The notes beneath the pieces were generated by a model, which saw only the letters and a list, made by a program, of their open reading frames with translations, was not told the origin of the DNA and did not search any database. A stretch of DNA of 20,098 nt from an uncultured Phocaeicola sp. (lineage in GTDB: Bacteria > Bacteroidota > Bacteroidia > Bacteroidales > Bacteroidaceae): the NCBI GenBank assembly GCA_948579315.1, contig CAPAOL010000053.1, positions 1-20,098 of the forward strand. The letters are read 5' to 3'. The position numbers and the translations under genes are program-made. Below, one piece after another: positions 1-8,457 of this stretch. How positions within the stretch are numbered: the stretch's first letter is position 1; each line of letters begins with the position of its first letter.

Positions 1-571
1 GACGGGCATTCGGTCCGTCAAATCCTCCATTGGCAACCCGCACAGCATCTGCCATACCTTCAATAAATGCCCAGAACACACGATTGGTTCCATAAGAGCC
101 GATTCCCTGTGGCTCCAGCTGATAGGCATGTGTCAGTTCGTGCAGCAATACCCCGCGCGTTTCGAAAAACAGCTTTGCCGTATCATTCGCAGCAAAAGAT
201 TTTTCAATATGACGCGTGCTATAGAAGATTGTGACATCACCATTGCCACCACCTTTAGCAGAAACGCCTTCAATATCTTCCAACGTATAATGTATCTTGT
301 TCACTGTCGGAATACTATCATCCGGAGAATTATAAAGGGTAGCCAATACCTCACGTGCCTGTGCCTTGATATACGATTCCGCATCGGGAATAATCCGGTG
401 ATAGACATCAGAACCTTTCGTTTCCGGTGCTTTATCCTCAAACAGGATAGTGCCTACATTATATTTTCCCCATGTGTCAATCACAACTTCAGCCTGATTT
501 TTTGAAGTTGCAGAACAAGCTCCCATAGCGATCAGCATACAGGTAACATAGATCAAGTTTCTCTTTTTCAT
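1..571 (-). CDS. Basic secretory protein-family metallopeptidase lipoprotein (partial, C-terminus off the left edge)
   Basis: The reading frame from the ATG at 571 is open to the window edge, giving 190 residues. The N-terminus is a lipoprotein signal (MKKRNLIYVTCMLIAMGAC, lipidated Cys19), so a membrane-anchored exported protein is expected. Residues 143-152 read LHELTHAYQL, a zincin HExxH motif with His144, Glu145 and His148, followed by EPQGIG. Together with the downstream WAFIEGMADAVR block this is the pattern of the basic secretory protein family (Pfam BSP, plant and bacterial putative peptidases). The expected role is a zinc-dependent protease, perhaps acting on the protein part of a glycoprotein; that substrate is inference from the neighbours. 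The start lies 12 bp beyond the stop of the GH92 gene, so the two are almost certainly co-transcribed. The remaining C-terminus cannot be judged here. Confidence 0.85.
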   Translation of the reverse strand, partial: MKKRNLIYVTCMLIAMGACSATSKNQAEVVIDTWGKYNVGTILFEDKAPETKGSDVYHRIIPDAESYIKAQAREVLATLYNSPDDSIPTVNKIHYTLEDIEGVSAKGGGNGDVTIFYSTRHIEKSFAANDTAKLFFETRGVLLHELTHAYQLEPQGIGSYGTNRVFWAFIEGMADAVRVANGGFDGPNAR

Positions 572-583
572 ATCTTTATTTTA

Positions 584-2926
584 TTATTTATTGATTCCGT
601 CGGTTAACGAGTAAGGTTTGTCTTCTTTCGCCAGACCACGACGCTTATTGGGCGATGCGGACATTTTAAACTCCAATACTCCACCTTTTAATATATCCTC
701 GTGTGTAATGTACATCTTATCATATACTTTCCCGTTCAGTTTCAGAGACTGAACATAACGCTTCTTGTCACTGACGCCCGGTGCTTTGATCTCCAATGTA
801 TTGCCATTGGGAAGTTTCAACTTCAGATAAGGCAAATACGGGGCTCCCAGTACATACTCGTCTGTTCCGGGACAAACCGGATAGAAACCCATTACGGAGA
901 AAAGATACCAGGCAGACATCTGTCCGCAATCGTCATTTCCACCCAGTCCGTTGATGTCATTACGATACATCTTATTCAGGATTTCACGCAACCAGTACTG
1001 TGTTTTCCAAGGTTCAGAAGTCCATGCATAGAGATAAGGAATATGATGGCTGGGTTCATTGCCATGCACATATCCGCCAACCAGGCATTCTTCTGTTATA
1101 TCTTCGTTGTGTTCATAGTACTTTCCCGGCAGATGCATGGAGAACAGCTGATCCAGTTTGTCTACAAACACTCTCTCCCCTCCCATCAGATCCATTATTC
1201 CAAATACGTCATGCGGCACATGGAAAGAAAAGTTCCAGGAATTTCCCTCAATGAACCCCTCACCATAGGTCTGCAACACATCAAACTCCTTCTTGAATGA
1301 ACCGTCACTAAATCGGGGACGGGCAAAACCAATCGTCGTGTCATAGATATTACGGTAGTTCAAAGCACGTTTCCGATACGTTTCGGCAATTTCTTTCTTT
1401 CCGGATTTTAAGGCAGTCTGATAGATGGTCCAGTCATCATACGCATATTCCAACGTGGAGGAAGCTGCTGTACCGCTTTTGTCCAGTGGGATATAGCCCA
1501 GTTTCATATAGTCCGCCACTCCTTCGTAATAAGGTACGGTAGAAGTACTGACCATTGCCTCCAAAGCCTCGTCTGCATTGGAAAAAACACCTTTAGTTAT
1601 GGCGTCCGCCAACACCGATACGGCATGGTATCCACTCATACACCAGTTCTCATTACCCATCAGACTCCAAACAGGCAACATCCCGTGCACACTTTGCTGT
1701 TCATGCTTAATCATTGACTCCACCATGTCCACACTGCGTTCCGGCTTCACAAGATTCAGGAACGGATGTTCCGCACGGTAGGTATCCCAAAGTGAAAATA
1801 TCGTGTAGTTGGTGAAGCCTTTTGCCTGATGGATATTGTGATCCAAGCCGCGATAAGATCCGTCTACGTCCATATAAACCGACGGATTAATCATCGTATG
1901 ATAAAGCGAAGTGTAGAGCATTGCTTTCTGGTCTGCTGTTCCTTCTACCTCAAAATGATCGAGTTCATTGTTCCAGTCCGTTCGGGCGGCTTCTGCCAGT
2001 TCTTCAAAGCTTTTTCCGGAAGCTTCGGCATGTAGATTCTTGATAGCTCCCTCGGTACTGACAGCCGACAATGCCACCTTTACGACTAGTTCGGATTCTT
2101 TGGCTGTATCAAAGTTGAAGTAAGCCACAATCTTGCGTCCTGTAATCTCCGGAAAGTTCTTTTCCATATTGAAACGACGCCAGAAGCCATTGTAACGCAC
2201 TTTCTCTTTGTCTTTATACCCATATTCCCTTATAGGTTGTGAAAGAGAAATTGCAAAATAAGTATAGTTGGTTCTTGCCCATCCGTTTGTTATGCGATAC
2301 CCCGTAAGCAAGGTATCATTTTCAACCCGCAGGTTTGCCCATAGTACCTTACCGTCATAATTATAGATACCATGTACCAGGTCCAAAATCAGATGACCGT
2401 CTTTTCCTTTCGGGAAGGTATATTTATGTACACCCACACGTTGCGTTGCAGTCAACTGCGCCTTAATGCCATAATCATCCAGCATCACTTCATAATATCC
2501 GAGAGCGGCTTTTTCTGTGGCATGGCTGAAACGGGAACGGTATCCTTCGTTCGGGTAATCCGCCCTGCCGGGATTCAGTTTCAGTTCACCTACGGCAGGC
2601 ATCAGTAAAATATCGCCCAGGTCCGAATGTCCGGTTCCGCTAAGGTGCGTATGGCTAAAACCCACAATGGTTTTATCACGATATTGATAACCGGCACAAT
2701 ACTCATAGGCGTTCTTCTGATAGGCTCCGTTTACGTTATGTGGAATTGTGTCTGTATCCGGGCTCAACTGTACCCATCCGAAAGGTGTGCAAGCACCTGG
2801 AAAGGTATGTCCCATACCATTAGTACCAATTATCGGATTCACATAATCCACCGGTTGTTGAGCCATGGCGGACGATACTGTAACCGCCGCCATAGCTATT
2901 ATCCCTAATTTCTTCTTTATACCCAT
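584..2926 (-). CDS. GH92 exo-alpha-mannosidase, GNEPSHH type
   Basis: This 780-residue protein has a cleavable signal peptide (MGIKKKLGIIAMAAVTVSSAMA, then QQ), placing it in the periplasm or outside. It is a full-length GH92: PVDYVNPIIGT at the start of the mature N-terminal beta domain, SLWDTYR at 378-384, EGNSW at 560-564 (Glu560 probably the general acid), HGNEPSHH at 621-628 and GGNDDCGQMSAWY at 662-674 (acidic pair probably assisting the catalytic base), then GFYPVCPG. GH92 enzymes are calcium-dependent inverting exo-alpha-mannosidases acting on N-glycans and yeast mannan. The linkage cannot be proved from sequence; the NEPSHH variant is common among family members. It starts 12 bp after the stop of the second GH92 gene and is followed 12 bp later by the metallopeptidase gene, so it belongs to the same operon. 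I see no missing domains or frameshifts. Confidence 0.95.
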   Translation of the reverse strand: MGIKKKLGIIAMAAVTVSSAMAQQPVDYVNPIIGTNGMGHTFPGACTPFGWVQLSPDTDTIPHNVNGAYQKNAYEYCAGYQYRDKTIVGFSHTHLSGTGHSDLGDILLMPAVGELKLNPGRADYPNEGYRSRFSHATEKAALGYYEVMLDDYGIKAQLTATQRVGVHKYTFPKGKDGHLILDLVHGIYNYDGKVLWANLRVENDTLLTGYRITNGWARTNYTYFAISLSQPIREYGYKDKEKVRYNGFWRRFNMEKNFPEITGRKIVAYFNFDTAKESELVVKVALSAVSTEGAIKNLHAEASGKSFEELAEAARTDWNNELDHFEVEGTADQKAMLYTSLYHTMINPSVYMDVDGSYRGLDHNIHQAKGFTNYTIFSLWDTYRAEHPFLNLVKPERSVDMVESMIKHEQQSVHGMLPVWSLMGNENWCMSGYHAVSVLADAITKGVFSNADEALEAMVSTSTVPYYEGVADYMKLGYIPLDKSGTAASSTLEYAYDDWTIYQTALKSGKKEIAETYRKRALNYRNIYDTTIGFARPRFSDGSFKKEFDVLQTYGEGFIEGNSWNFSFHVPHDVFGIMDLMGGERVFVDKLDQLFSMHLPGKYYEHNEDITEECLVGGYVHGNEPSHHIPYLYAWTSEPWKTQYWLREILNKMYRNDINGLGGNDDCGQMSAWYLFSVMGFYPVCPGTDEYVLGAPYLPYLKLKLPNGNTLEIKAPGVSDKKRYVQSLKLNGKVYDKMYITHEDILKGGVLEFKMSASPNKRRGLAKEDKPYSLTDGINK

Positions 2927-2938
2927 ATCCAGTTAATT

Positions 2939-5218
2939 TTAGTTGCGAGAGAAAGAATACGGATAATCAGATTCATTCACACCTCTTCCCATATTGGGTT
3001 TGTTATCCATATTAAATAGTAGCCGCCCGCCTTTTAATAAATCAAAATGGTTCAAATAGTTCTTTGTATAGTTCTTGCCATTATAGTTCAATGAACGGAT
3101 ATAACGGTTTTCATCACTGTTCTTGGGAGCAGAGATTTCCAGCTTCTTCCCGTTTTCCAATGTAATAGTTGCCTTTTTGAAATAGGGAGCTCCCATCACA
3201 TATTCATTGCTGCCCGGACATACCGGATAGAAGCCTAATGCCGTAAAGACATACCAGGCTGAAGTCTGTCCGTTATCTTCATCACCGCAATAACCATCCG
3301 GAGTAGCAAAGTACAGACGGGTCATCACCTCACGCAACCAGTATTGTGCTTTCCAAGGTTCGCCGGCATAATTATACAGGTAAATCATGTGTTGGATCGG
3401 TTGATTACCATGTGCATAATTCCCCATATTGGCAATTTCCATTTCGCGGATTTCATGGATGACTCCACCGTAGTAACTGTCATCGAACACCGGTGGAAGA
3501 CTGAATACGGAATCAAGCATACTGACAAACATCTTCTTACCACCCATCAGGTCGACCAATCCTTGTACGTCATGGAACACTGACCAGGTATAGTGCCAGC
3601 TATTTCCTTCGGTAAAGGCATCTCCCCATTTAAAGGGATTAAAAGGAGACTGGAACGTACCGTCGGCATTCTTTCCACGCATCAGTTTCGTTTCCGGATC
3701 AAACAGGTTGCGATAGTTCTGACTTCTCTTTTTATAAACTTCCAGTTCCTCGGCAGGACGTCCCAGTTTCTCGCCCATACGATAGATACACCAATCGTCG
3801 TATGCATATTCCAGCGTACGTGCGGCACTCTCATTGATCTTTACATCGTATGGTACGTAACCCAGTTTATTATAATATTCATATCCACGACGTCCGGTAG
3901 TGGAAACTCGCGGATGTACACTGTTGGCGCCTTTCAATAAGCCTTCGTACATTTTTTCTGCATCCGCTTTGGTTACATTCTTCATAAAGGCATCCGCCAC
4001 TACTGAAGCAGAGTTGTTGCCAACCATGCATCCTCTGTGTCCCGGACTAGCCCATTCGGGAAAAAAGCCACTTTCCTGATAAGTATTCAACAAGCCTTCC
4101 TGCATTTTTTCTCCCATGGAAGGATATACTAGATTCACAAACGGAAACAGGCAACGGAAGGTGTCCCAAAATCCGGTATCAGTAAACATATAGCCCGGAC
4201 GGACTTCGCCGTTGTAAGGGCTGTAATGAACTGTTTCGCCCTGCGCATTTACTTCATAGAACATACGGGGGAAAAGCACGGAACGATACAGACAGGAGTA
4301 GAATGTACGCATACGGTTTTCATCATTGTCTTCTATCTTGATGCGTCCCAGCACGTCGTTCCAAGCCTTACGCCCTGCCTCCTTCGTCTGCTCGAAGGTT
4401 TTCTTGCCGATTTCCTTCAAATTCAGTTCTGCCTGTTCGGGGCTGATGAACGAGGAAGCGACCTTGGCATGCACTTGTTCGCCTTTCTTCGTGGAGAAAC
4501 CGATAGCTGCTCCCACATGATTGGACTGCAACTCCAGATGTTTTTCTACCGTATGATAGTCTGCCCAGACTTTATTGAACGTGAAAGGTTTGTCGAACTC
4601 TATCACGAAATAGTTCTTAAAGTTCCGTGGAACGCCGCCGCTGTTGCGTGTCGTATATCCCACGATTTTGTTTTCTTCGGGGATCACCTTCACATACGAA
4701 CCGCGGTCGAAAGCGTCTATCACGATATACGCATCTTTCGTTTCGGGAAAAGTGAACCGGAAATAAGCACAACGTTCTGTCGGAGCAATTTCCGTTGTCA
4801 GATTATATTCTGACAGATAAACACTATAATAATAAGGAGTTGCCTTCTCTGCCTTATGCGAGAACCAACAGGCACGCTGCTCCTGATCAATTCTCAATCG
4901 TCCCGTCATCGGCATGATTGAAAACTGTCCGTAGTCATTGATCCAAGGACTAGGCTGGTGGGTTTGCTTGAAACCTCTGATTTTGTCGGATGCATAAGTG
5001 TAAGCCCAACCATCACCCATCTTTCCGGTTTGTGGCATCCAAAAGTTCATTCCCCACGGCAATGCGATAGCAGGGTATGTATTCCCATTGGATAACGAGA
5101 TTTTAGAGTCGGTTCCCATCAAAGGATTCACATAATCGACAGGTTGTTTCTGCGCAAAAAGGAAATAAGTGCCCAATAACAGGGCACCTCCGAGAGACAA
5201 GAATTTCTTTTTATTCAT
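2939..5218 (-). CDS. GH92 alpha-mannosidase, GNQPIQH variant
   Basis: This 759-residue protein has a signal peptide (MNKKKFLSLGGALLLGTYFLFA, then QKQ). The GH92 landmarks are all present: PVDYVNPLMGT near residue 26, DTGFWDTFR at 347-355, EGNSW at 537-541, HGNQPIQH at 603-610, GDEDNGQTSAWY at 645-656 and GFYPVCPG. Compared with the adjacent GH92 gene, the Glu of GNEP is Gln and the NDD of the base motif is DED. The N-terminal domain also differs (PWGMNFWMPQTGKMGDGW). These differences argue for a distinct linkage specificity rather than a recent duplication. The likely role is removal of alpha-mannose from N-glycan or mannoprotein chains in the periplasm or at the surface. It lies 73 bp after the GH31 stop and 12 bp before the next GH92 gene. 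Family assignment is very secure; linkage is unknown. Confidence 0.94.
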   Translation of the reverse strand: MNKKKFLSLGGALLLGTYFLFAQKQPVDYVNPLMGTDSKISLSNGNTYPAIALPWGMNFWMPQTGKMGDGWAYTYASDKIRGFKQTHQPSPWINDYGQFSIMPMTGRLRIDQEQRACWFSHKAEKATPYYYSVYLSEYNLTTEIAPTERCAYFRFTFPETKDAYIVIDAFDRGSYVKVIPEENKIVGYTTRNSGGVPRNFKNYFVIEFDKPFTFNKVWADYHTVEKHLELQSNHVGAAIGFSTKKGEQVHAKVASSFISPEQAELNLKEIGKKTFEQTKEAGRKAWNDVLGRIKIEDNDENRMRTFYSCLYRSVLFPRMFYEVNAQGETVHYSPYNGEVRPGYMFTDTGFWDTFRCLFPFVNLVYPSMGEKMQEGLLNTYQESGFFPEWASPGHRGCMVGNNSASVVADAFMKNVTKADAEKMYEGLLKGANSVHPRVSTTGRRGYEYYNKLGYVPYDVKINESAARTLEYAYDDWCIYRMGEKLGRPAEELEVYKKRSQNYRNLFDPETKLMRGKNADGTFQSPFNPFKWGDAFTEGNSWHYTWSVFHDVQGLVDLMGGKKMFVSMLDSVFSLPPVFDDSYYGGVIHEIREMEIANMGNYAHGNQPIQHMIYLYNYAGEPWKAQYWLREVMTRLYFATPDGYCGDEDNGQTSAWYVFTALGFYPVCPGSNEYVMGAPYFKKATITLENGKKLEISAPKNSDENRYIRSLNYNGKNYTKNYLNHFDLLKGGRLLFNMDNKPNMGRGVNESDYPYSFSRN

Positions 5219-5291
5219 AGTTTGTGAATTAAGTATAATATATATTACTTTATTCGGTGGTATTCATAAGCGAGCACGAAGAGAAATCTAT

Positions 5292-7814
5292 TTATTGTTC
5301 ATATTTAATCAACTGTAAGAACCATTTCACCTCATCCTCGTTTAGTTTTTGAACATCTTTCAACAAGGCAGGCAAGTTTTTATAATTCTTCCAAAACTCT
5401 GCAGACAAATCGTCCAAATTCTCAGGTGTATAACGTATAGCCTCCTTGATGCTGCCCAATTTACAAAAATCCGGTTGAAAAACAATATAAGAATTACGAT
5501 ATTTCAATTTCTCCATCGCCTTAGTTACACGTTTGGCTGCACCAGATAATCCATCCAGATTGACTTCAGAAGCAGGATACTCAATCGAAACCACTTTTTC
5601 TCTATTACAATCTTTCTGCGGAATATTTACCAACAAAGCGAATTCTTCGTTCAGATAAACGAAATCTTGTTTCTGCCCGTCTACTGTCACACTTTCAGGC
5701 ATAGCCGAGGCAAGAACCTTCACCTGATAAGAACGTTGTGCAGGCATTTCCTTATAAGAACCTTTACGCGGACTAATAGTTACCGTCAGTTTTGAGTCCG
5801 TCTTTTCTGAGTGAATAGCAGTCGTAGCAAATTCCTTCTGATAGTTTTTATCATCACCATTGTCCTCATACAATGTAAACTCGGAAGAAGTCTTACCCGG
5901 AATAACATTCAAAACAATCGTTTCATCTTTACCATTCAGATGCATCACTTTCTCATTGTACATCGGCAATACTGTACCCGCTTTCACGTATACAGGATAT
6001 TCGTCAAGAGCAAAATAACGTGTCAACACTTGTCCGCCTTGCAAGGTTTTGCCAGAAGCAAATTCATACCATTGCCCTTCGGGAAGCCATACCTTCACTT
6101 CCGTATAACCGTCTTTCATAGGAGTAGTGGCAGGAGCAACCATCACATCATCGCCAAACATATATTGCGTGCGGTAATCATACGCTTCCTGCACATCGGG
6201 ATAATCGTAATACATCGGGCGACAAAGCGATAATCCTGTTTCGTAAGCTTTGCGAGCCATCGTATAAATATAAGGTACCATATCATAACGCTGGCGAATG
6301 ATGCCACGCAGAATATCGGACACCTCATTACTAAACACCCAAGGTTCTTTGGTTAGTCCGGCAATCTTCGTGCTGTGCGAGCGCAGAATAGGACTAAAAG
6401 CACCAAACTGCATCCAACGGACATACAGTTCCGGATCAATATGATTGACCCCCTGATGCCCGCCTATATCATGACTCCAATATCCATAAAGTACGTTGCT
6501 TGCAGTAGAGTTGAAGTAAGTCTGGTAGTTGAGACTTTCCCAAGAAATAAATGTATCTCCCGAGAAGCCTACCTGATAGCGATGATTACCCAATCCGCCC
6601 CAACGATGATAAATCAACGGACGTGTCTCCCGTTCGCGCTCCATCTGAGAGAAAAACATATAGTTCAGCCACCAAGTGTTACTCAGATTTTTTACTTCCT
6701 TATCAAACGGTTCCTGTTGCCAGTCCAGCCACCAGAAATCAACTCCCGCCTCGTTCATAGGCATCAGAATATCCTTGAATACCGTCTTAATGAAACTCTT
6801 CTTAGAAGAAACCCAGGGGATTTCTTGTTTGGTGGCAGGGTCTACCCCATTGTCACGAGCCACAGCTTCATATTGTTCTTCGTAGCTGCGAACACCTTCT
6901 GCCGGATGCAGGTTGAGAGTGATACGCGGCCCATTGTCAGCTTTCAAGTCTTTAAGCATCTTGCGATAGTCGGGAAACAACTCTTTGTTCCATGTCCATC
7001 CCGTCCAGCTCCCCCGTCCTTTGTCCGTATAGTGCCAGTCCATATCTATTACGAGCACATCCAAAGGAATATTGTAGTTTTCAAAATTCTTACGCAATTC
7101 ACGCAGTTCGTGATCACTATACATCCAGTAACGACTCCACCAATAGCCGAAAGCATAGCGGGGCGGCAACGGCATGCGACCAGCAAAAAGCGTGTAGTCT
7201 TTCAATGCAGCTTTATAGTCGTGTCCGTAAGCCATAAAATACCAGTCTTGAGCCCCCTCGGCATGTTCGCGAGTTTTCACCCAATCCCAGTCGACCGTAT
7301 CGCCATCGAAGAGAAAATTACTAGAGTCATCCAGCCATGTCCATCCGTCTTTGGCTAAAAGCCCATCTTCCAGTTCTCCTTTGTTTCCCCAACATTTATC
7401 TCCATTCCACCCGTCAAGCGTACGCGTCGTACCTTTCAGGTTGTGCTGTTGCTTCATGCCCGGTTTCCAGATGAAAGTCGGTGTCAAACCTTTCGCAGAA
7501 GAGATTTGAAGGTTTTCGGCAGTAAAGGCACCACTGTTTTTCTTATAGCGGAGTTTCATCTTTGAGGTAGAAAGTTCGATCCATGAACCTTTTTTCAGTT
7601 TGAACTTGACTGTCGGATAGTTACGTTCTACAGCCAAAAAAGAGTGTTGGTTGATAAACTTGCCGTCAGGAGCATACTCCATGCGAATTGTTCCATCAGA
7701 GATAACAGTGAAACGCACGTTTGCATCCTCATAAGCAATGTTGGTTGATTTCTCTTGCGCTCCCAAGGAAACTGAAAAAAAAGTAATCAAAAAGAACAGA
7801 TAAAAGTTCCTCAT
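5292..7814 (-). CDS. GH31 family glycoside hydrolase with WLDWQQ active site and C-terminal helical extension
   Basis: This 840-residue secreted protein has a signal peptide (MRNFYLFFLITFFSVSLGA). A galactose-mutarotase-like N-terminal domain covers about 25-215 and a GH31 TIM barrel about 217-560. Barrel landmarks are GYWWSRYWMYSD, VLVIDMDWH (251-260), WWLDWQQEP (361-369, Asp364 the probable nucleophile), GFSGDTFISWE (416-426, Asp420 the probable acid/base), SHDIGGH (447-453) and LRSHST (477-482). Two beta domains follow to about 745. The last ~90 residues are predicted mostly helical and not part of the usual GH31 core. The common WNDxNE nucleophile motif of alpha-glucosidases is replaced by WLDWQQ, so the sugar cleaved is uncertain: alpha-glucoside, alpha-galactoside or other. 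It opens the enzyme half of the operon, behind a 114-bp gap that holds a long inverted repeat. Confidence 0.92.
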   Translation of the reverse strand: MRNFYLFFLITFFSVSLGAQEKSTNIAYEDANVRFTVISDGTIRMEYAPDGKFINQHSFLAVERNYPTVKFKLKKGSWIELSTSKMKLRYKKNSGAFTAENLQISSAKGLTPTFIWKPGMKQQHNLKGTTRTLDGWNGDKCWGNKGELEDGLLAKDGWTWLDDSSNFLFDGDTVDWDWVKTREHAEGAQDWYFMAYGHDYKAALKDYTLFAGRMPLPPRYAFGYWWSRYWMYSDHELRELRKNFENYNIPLDVLVIDMDWHYTDKGRGSWTGWTWNKELFPDYRKMLKDLKADNGPRITLNLHPAEGVRSYEEQYEAVARDNGVDPATKQEIPWVSSKKSFIKTVFKDILMPMNEAGVDFWWLDWQQEPFDKEVKNLSNTWWLNYMFFSQMERERETRPLIYHRWGGLGNHRYQVGFSGDTFISWESLNYQTYFNSTASNVLYGYWSHDIGGHQGVNHIDPELYVRWMQFGAFSPILRSHSTKIAGLTKEPWVFSNEVSDILRGIIRQRYDMVPYIYTMARKAYETGLSLCRPMYYDYPDVQEAYDYRTQYMFGDDVMVAPATTPMKDGYTEVKVWLPEGQWYEFASGKTLQGGQVLTRYFALDEYPVYVKAGTVLPMYNEKVMHLNGKDETIVLNVIPGKTSSEFTLYEDNGDDKNYQKEFATTAIHSEKTDSKLTVTISPRKGSYKEMPAQRSYQVKVLASAMPESVTVDGQKQDFVYLNEEFALLVNIPQKDCNREKVVSIEYPASEVNLDGLSGAAKRVTKAMEKLKYRNSYIVFQPDFCKLGSIKEAIRYTPENLDDLSAEFWKNYKNLPALLKDVQKLNEDEVKWFLQLIKYEQ

Positions 7815-7861
7815 TTGTTTGACTTTTGAATGATGAATAATAAGTTTGATTTAAAATATAG

Positions 7862-7915
7862 AAGCATCCTTTCCGTTTTTTCGCACAAATATACGAAAAA
7901 GAAGAAAAGATGCTT
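7862..7915 (-). promoter_or_regulatory. Imperfect inverted repeat with a -7-like box in its loop, upstream of the GH31 gene
   Basis: AAGCATC at 7862-7868 pairs with GATGCTT at 7909-7915, and TTTTTCG just left of the loop pairs with CGAAAAA just right of it. Over 22 positions per arm about 18 can pair, leaving the loop CACAAATATA. On the minus strand the loop reads TATATTTG (7886-7893), a perfect match to the Bacteroides -7 consensus TAnnTTTG, but there is no clear TTTG at the -33 distance. It may be an internal promoter, an mRNA-processing or stability hairpin, or an attenuator separating binding-protein genes from enzyme genes. A poly-U tail is lacking, so a plain terminator is less likely. 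Confidence 0.5.
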
Positions 7916-7929
7916 ACAGTTATCCCTAA

Positions 7930-8391
7930 TCAATCTCTAGTAACATGAATAATTGCCGATTTTACACTGCCTTCTTCATCCAATGCGGTAGGAATAGATA
8001 TGTCGACAGGAGTTGCGGTGATACTGATAGTGACATCGTAGGTTCCGGCTTGTGTGAAACCCGCTTTTGTCAAATAGCTTTCCAACTGAGCCTTACTTAT
8101 AGTCATGCCCCATACGTTAAGCTTCTCGTCCACCGTCACTTCGTTGTCGAGCACCTCTGTAACCGTGTTTTCGTCATTGGAGAGCGCCACCATATAAGTG
8201 GCATTGCCCACATCTACCCAACGGAAAGCCACGAATTGAGGAGTCTCAGGATCTGTCATATCCAACGTATATTCATCCGATTCTATGACCAAACTTTTAG
8301 GTGAAGGAACGCCGGCACCATCTTCGTCAACGCAAGATTGAAAGCCCACTAATAGTAGTAAAGACACTACCAAACGATATAAATGTTTCAT
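7930..8391 (-). CDS. Small SusE N-domain-like outer-membrane lipoprotein
   Basis: I choose the ATG at 8391, giving MKHLYRLVVSLLLLVGFQSC and 153 residues; an in-frame TTG three codons upstream at 8400 is a less likely start. The signal ends in a lipobox (FQSC) followed by VDEDG, an acidic stretch typical of surface-exported Bacteroides lipoproteins. The mature part is a single beta-rich domain of about 130 residues with alternating hydrophobic strands (FVAFRWVDVGNATYMVAL, YDVTISITATPV, SAIIHVT). Its order resembles the N-terminal domain of the SusE-like protein encoded just upstream (TFTWDA..., an -x-x-EL- helix, VKVTAQVLS). It lacks the C-terminal glycan-binding domains. It may be a surface accessory subunit of the SusCD complex; that role is inference. 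The gene is 66 bp after SusE, across a GC-rich hairpin. Confidence 0.75.
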   Translation of the reverse strand: MKHLYRLVVSLLLLVGFQSCVDEDGAGVPSPKSLVIESDEYTLDMTDPETPQFVAFRWVDVGNATYMVALSNDENTVTEVLDNEVTVDEKLNVWGMTISKAQLESYLTKAGFTQAGTYDVTISITATPVDISIPTALDEEGSVKSAIIHVTRD

Positions 8392-8423
8392 TGTAATCAA
8401 GATTTATAGTATTCGAGTTTTGA

Positions 8424-8445
8424 AGCCGGAAGAACCCTTCCGGCT
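8424..8445 (-). other. GC-rich intercistronic hairpin
   Basis: AGCCGGAA (8424-8431) and TTCCGGCT (8438-8445) form a perfect 8-bp stem with a 6-nt loop, between the SusE-like stop at 8458 and the start of the small lipoprotein at 8391. On the minus strand it is followed by TTCAAAACTCG, a poor U-tract, so it is more likely an RNA-stability or partial-termination hairpin than a full terminator. Confidence 0.6.
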
Positions 8446-8457
8446 CCCATTCTTTTA

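Noticed and set aside
5268..5290. A stretch resembling the AATAAGAGCACA promoter repeat ahead of the second GH92 gene
   Set aside because: The match (CATAAGCGAGCACGAAG) needs an insertion, is not paired with a second copy 55 bp away, and has no -7 box following it.
6375..7358. A 327-residue open frame on the plus strand
   Set aside because: It lies entirely antisense to the clear GH31 gene and shows no family motif; it is a shadow of the GC pattern of the real gene.
8392..8400. TTG start three codons upstream of the small SusE-like lipoprotein
   Set aside because: The ATG at 8391 directly begins a normal lipoprotein signal, so the TTG is unnecessary.
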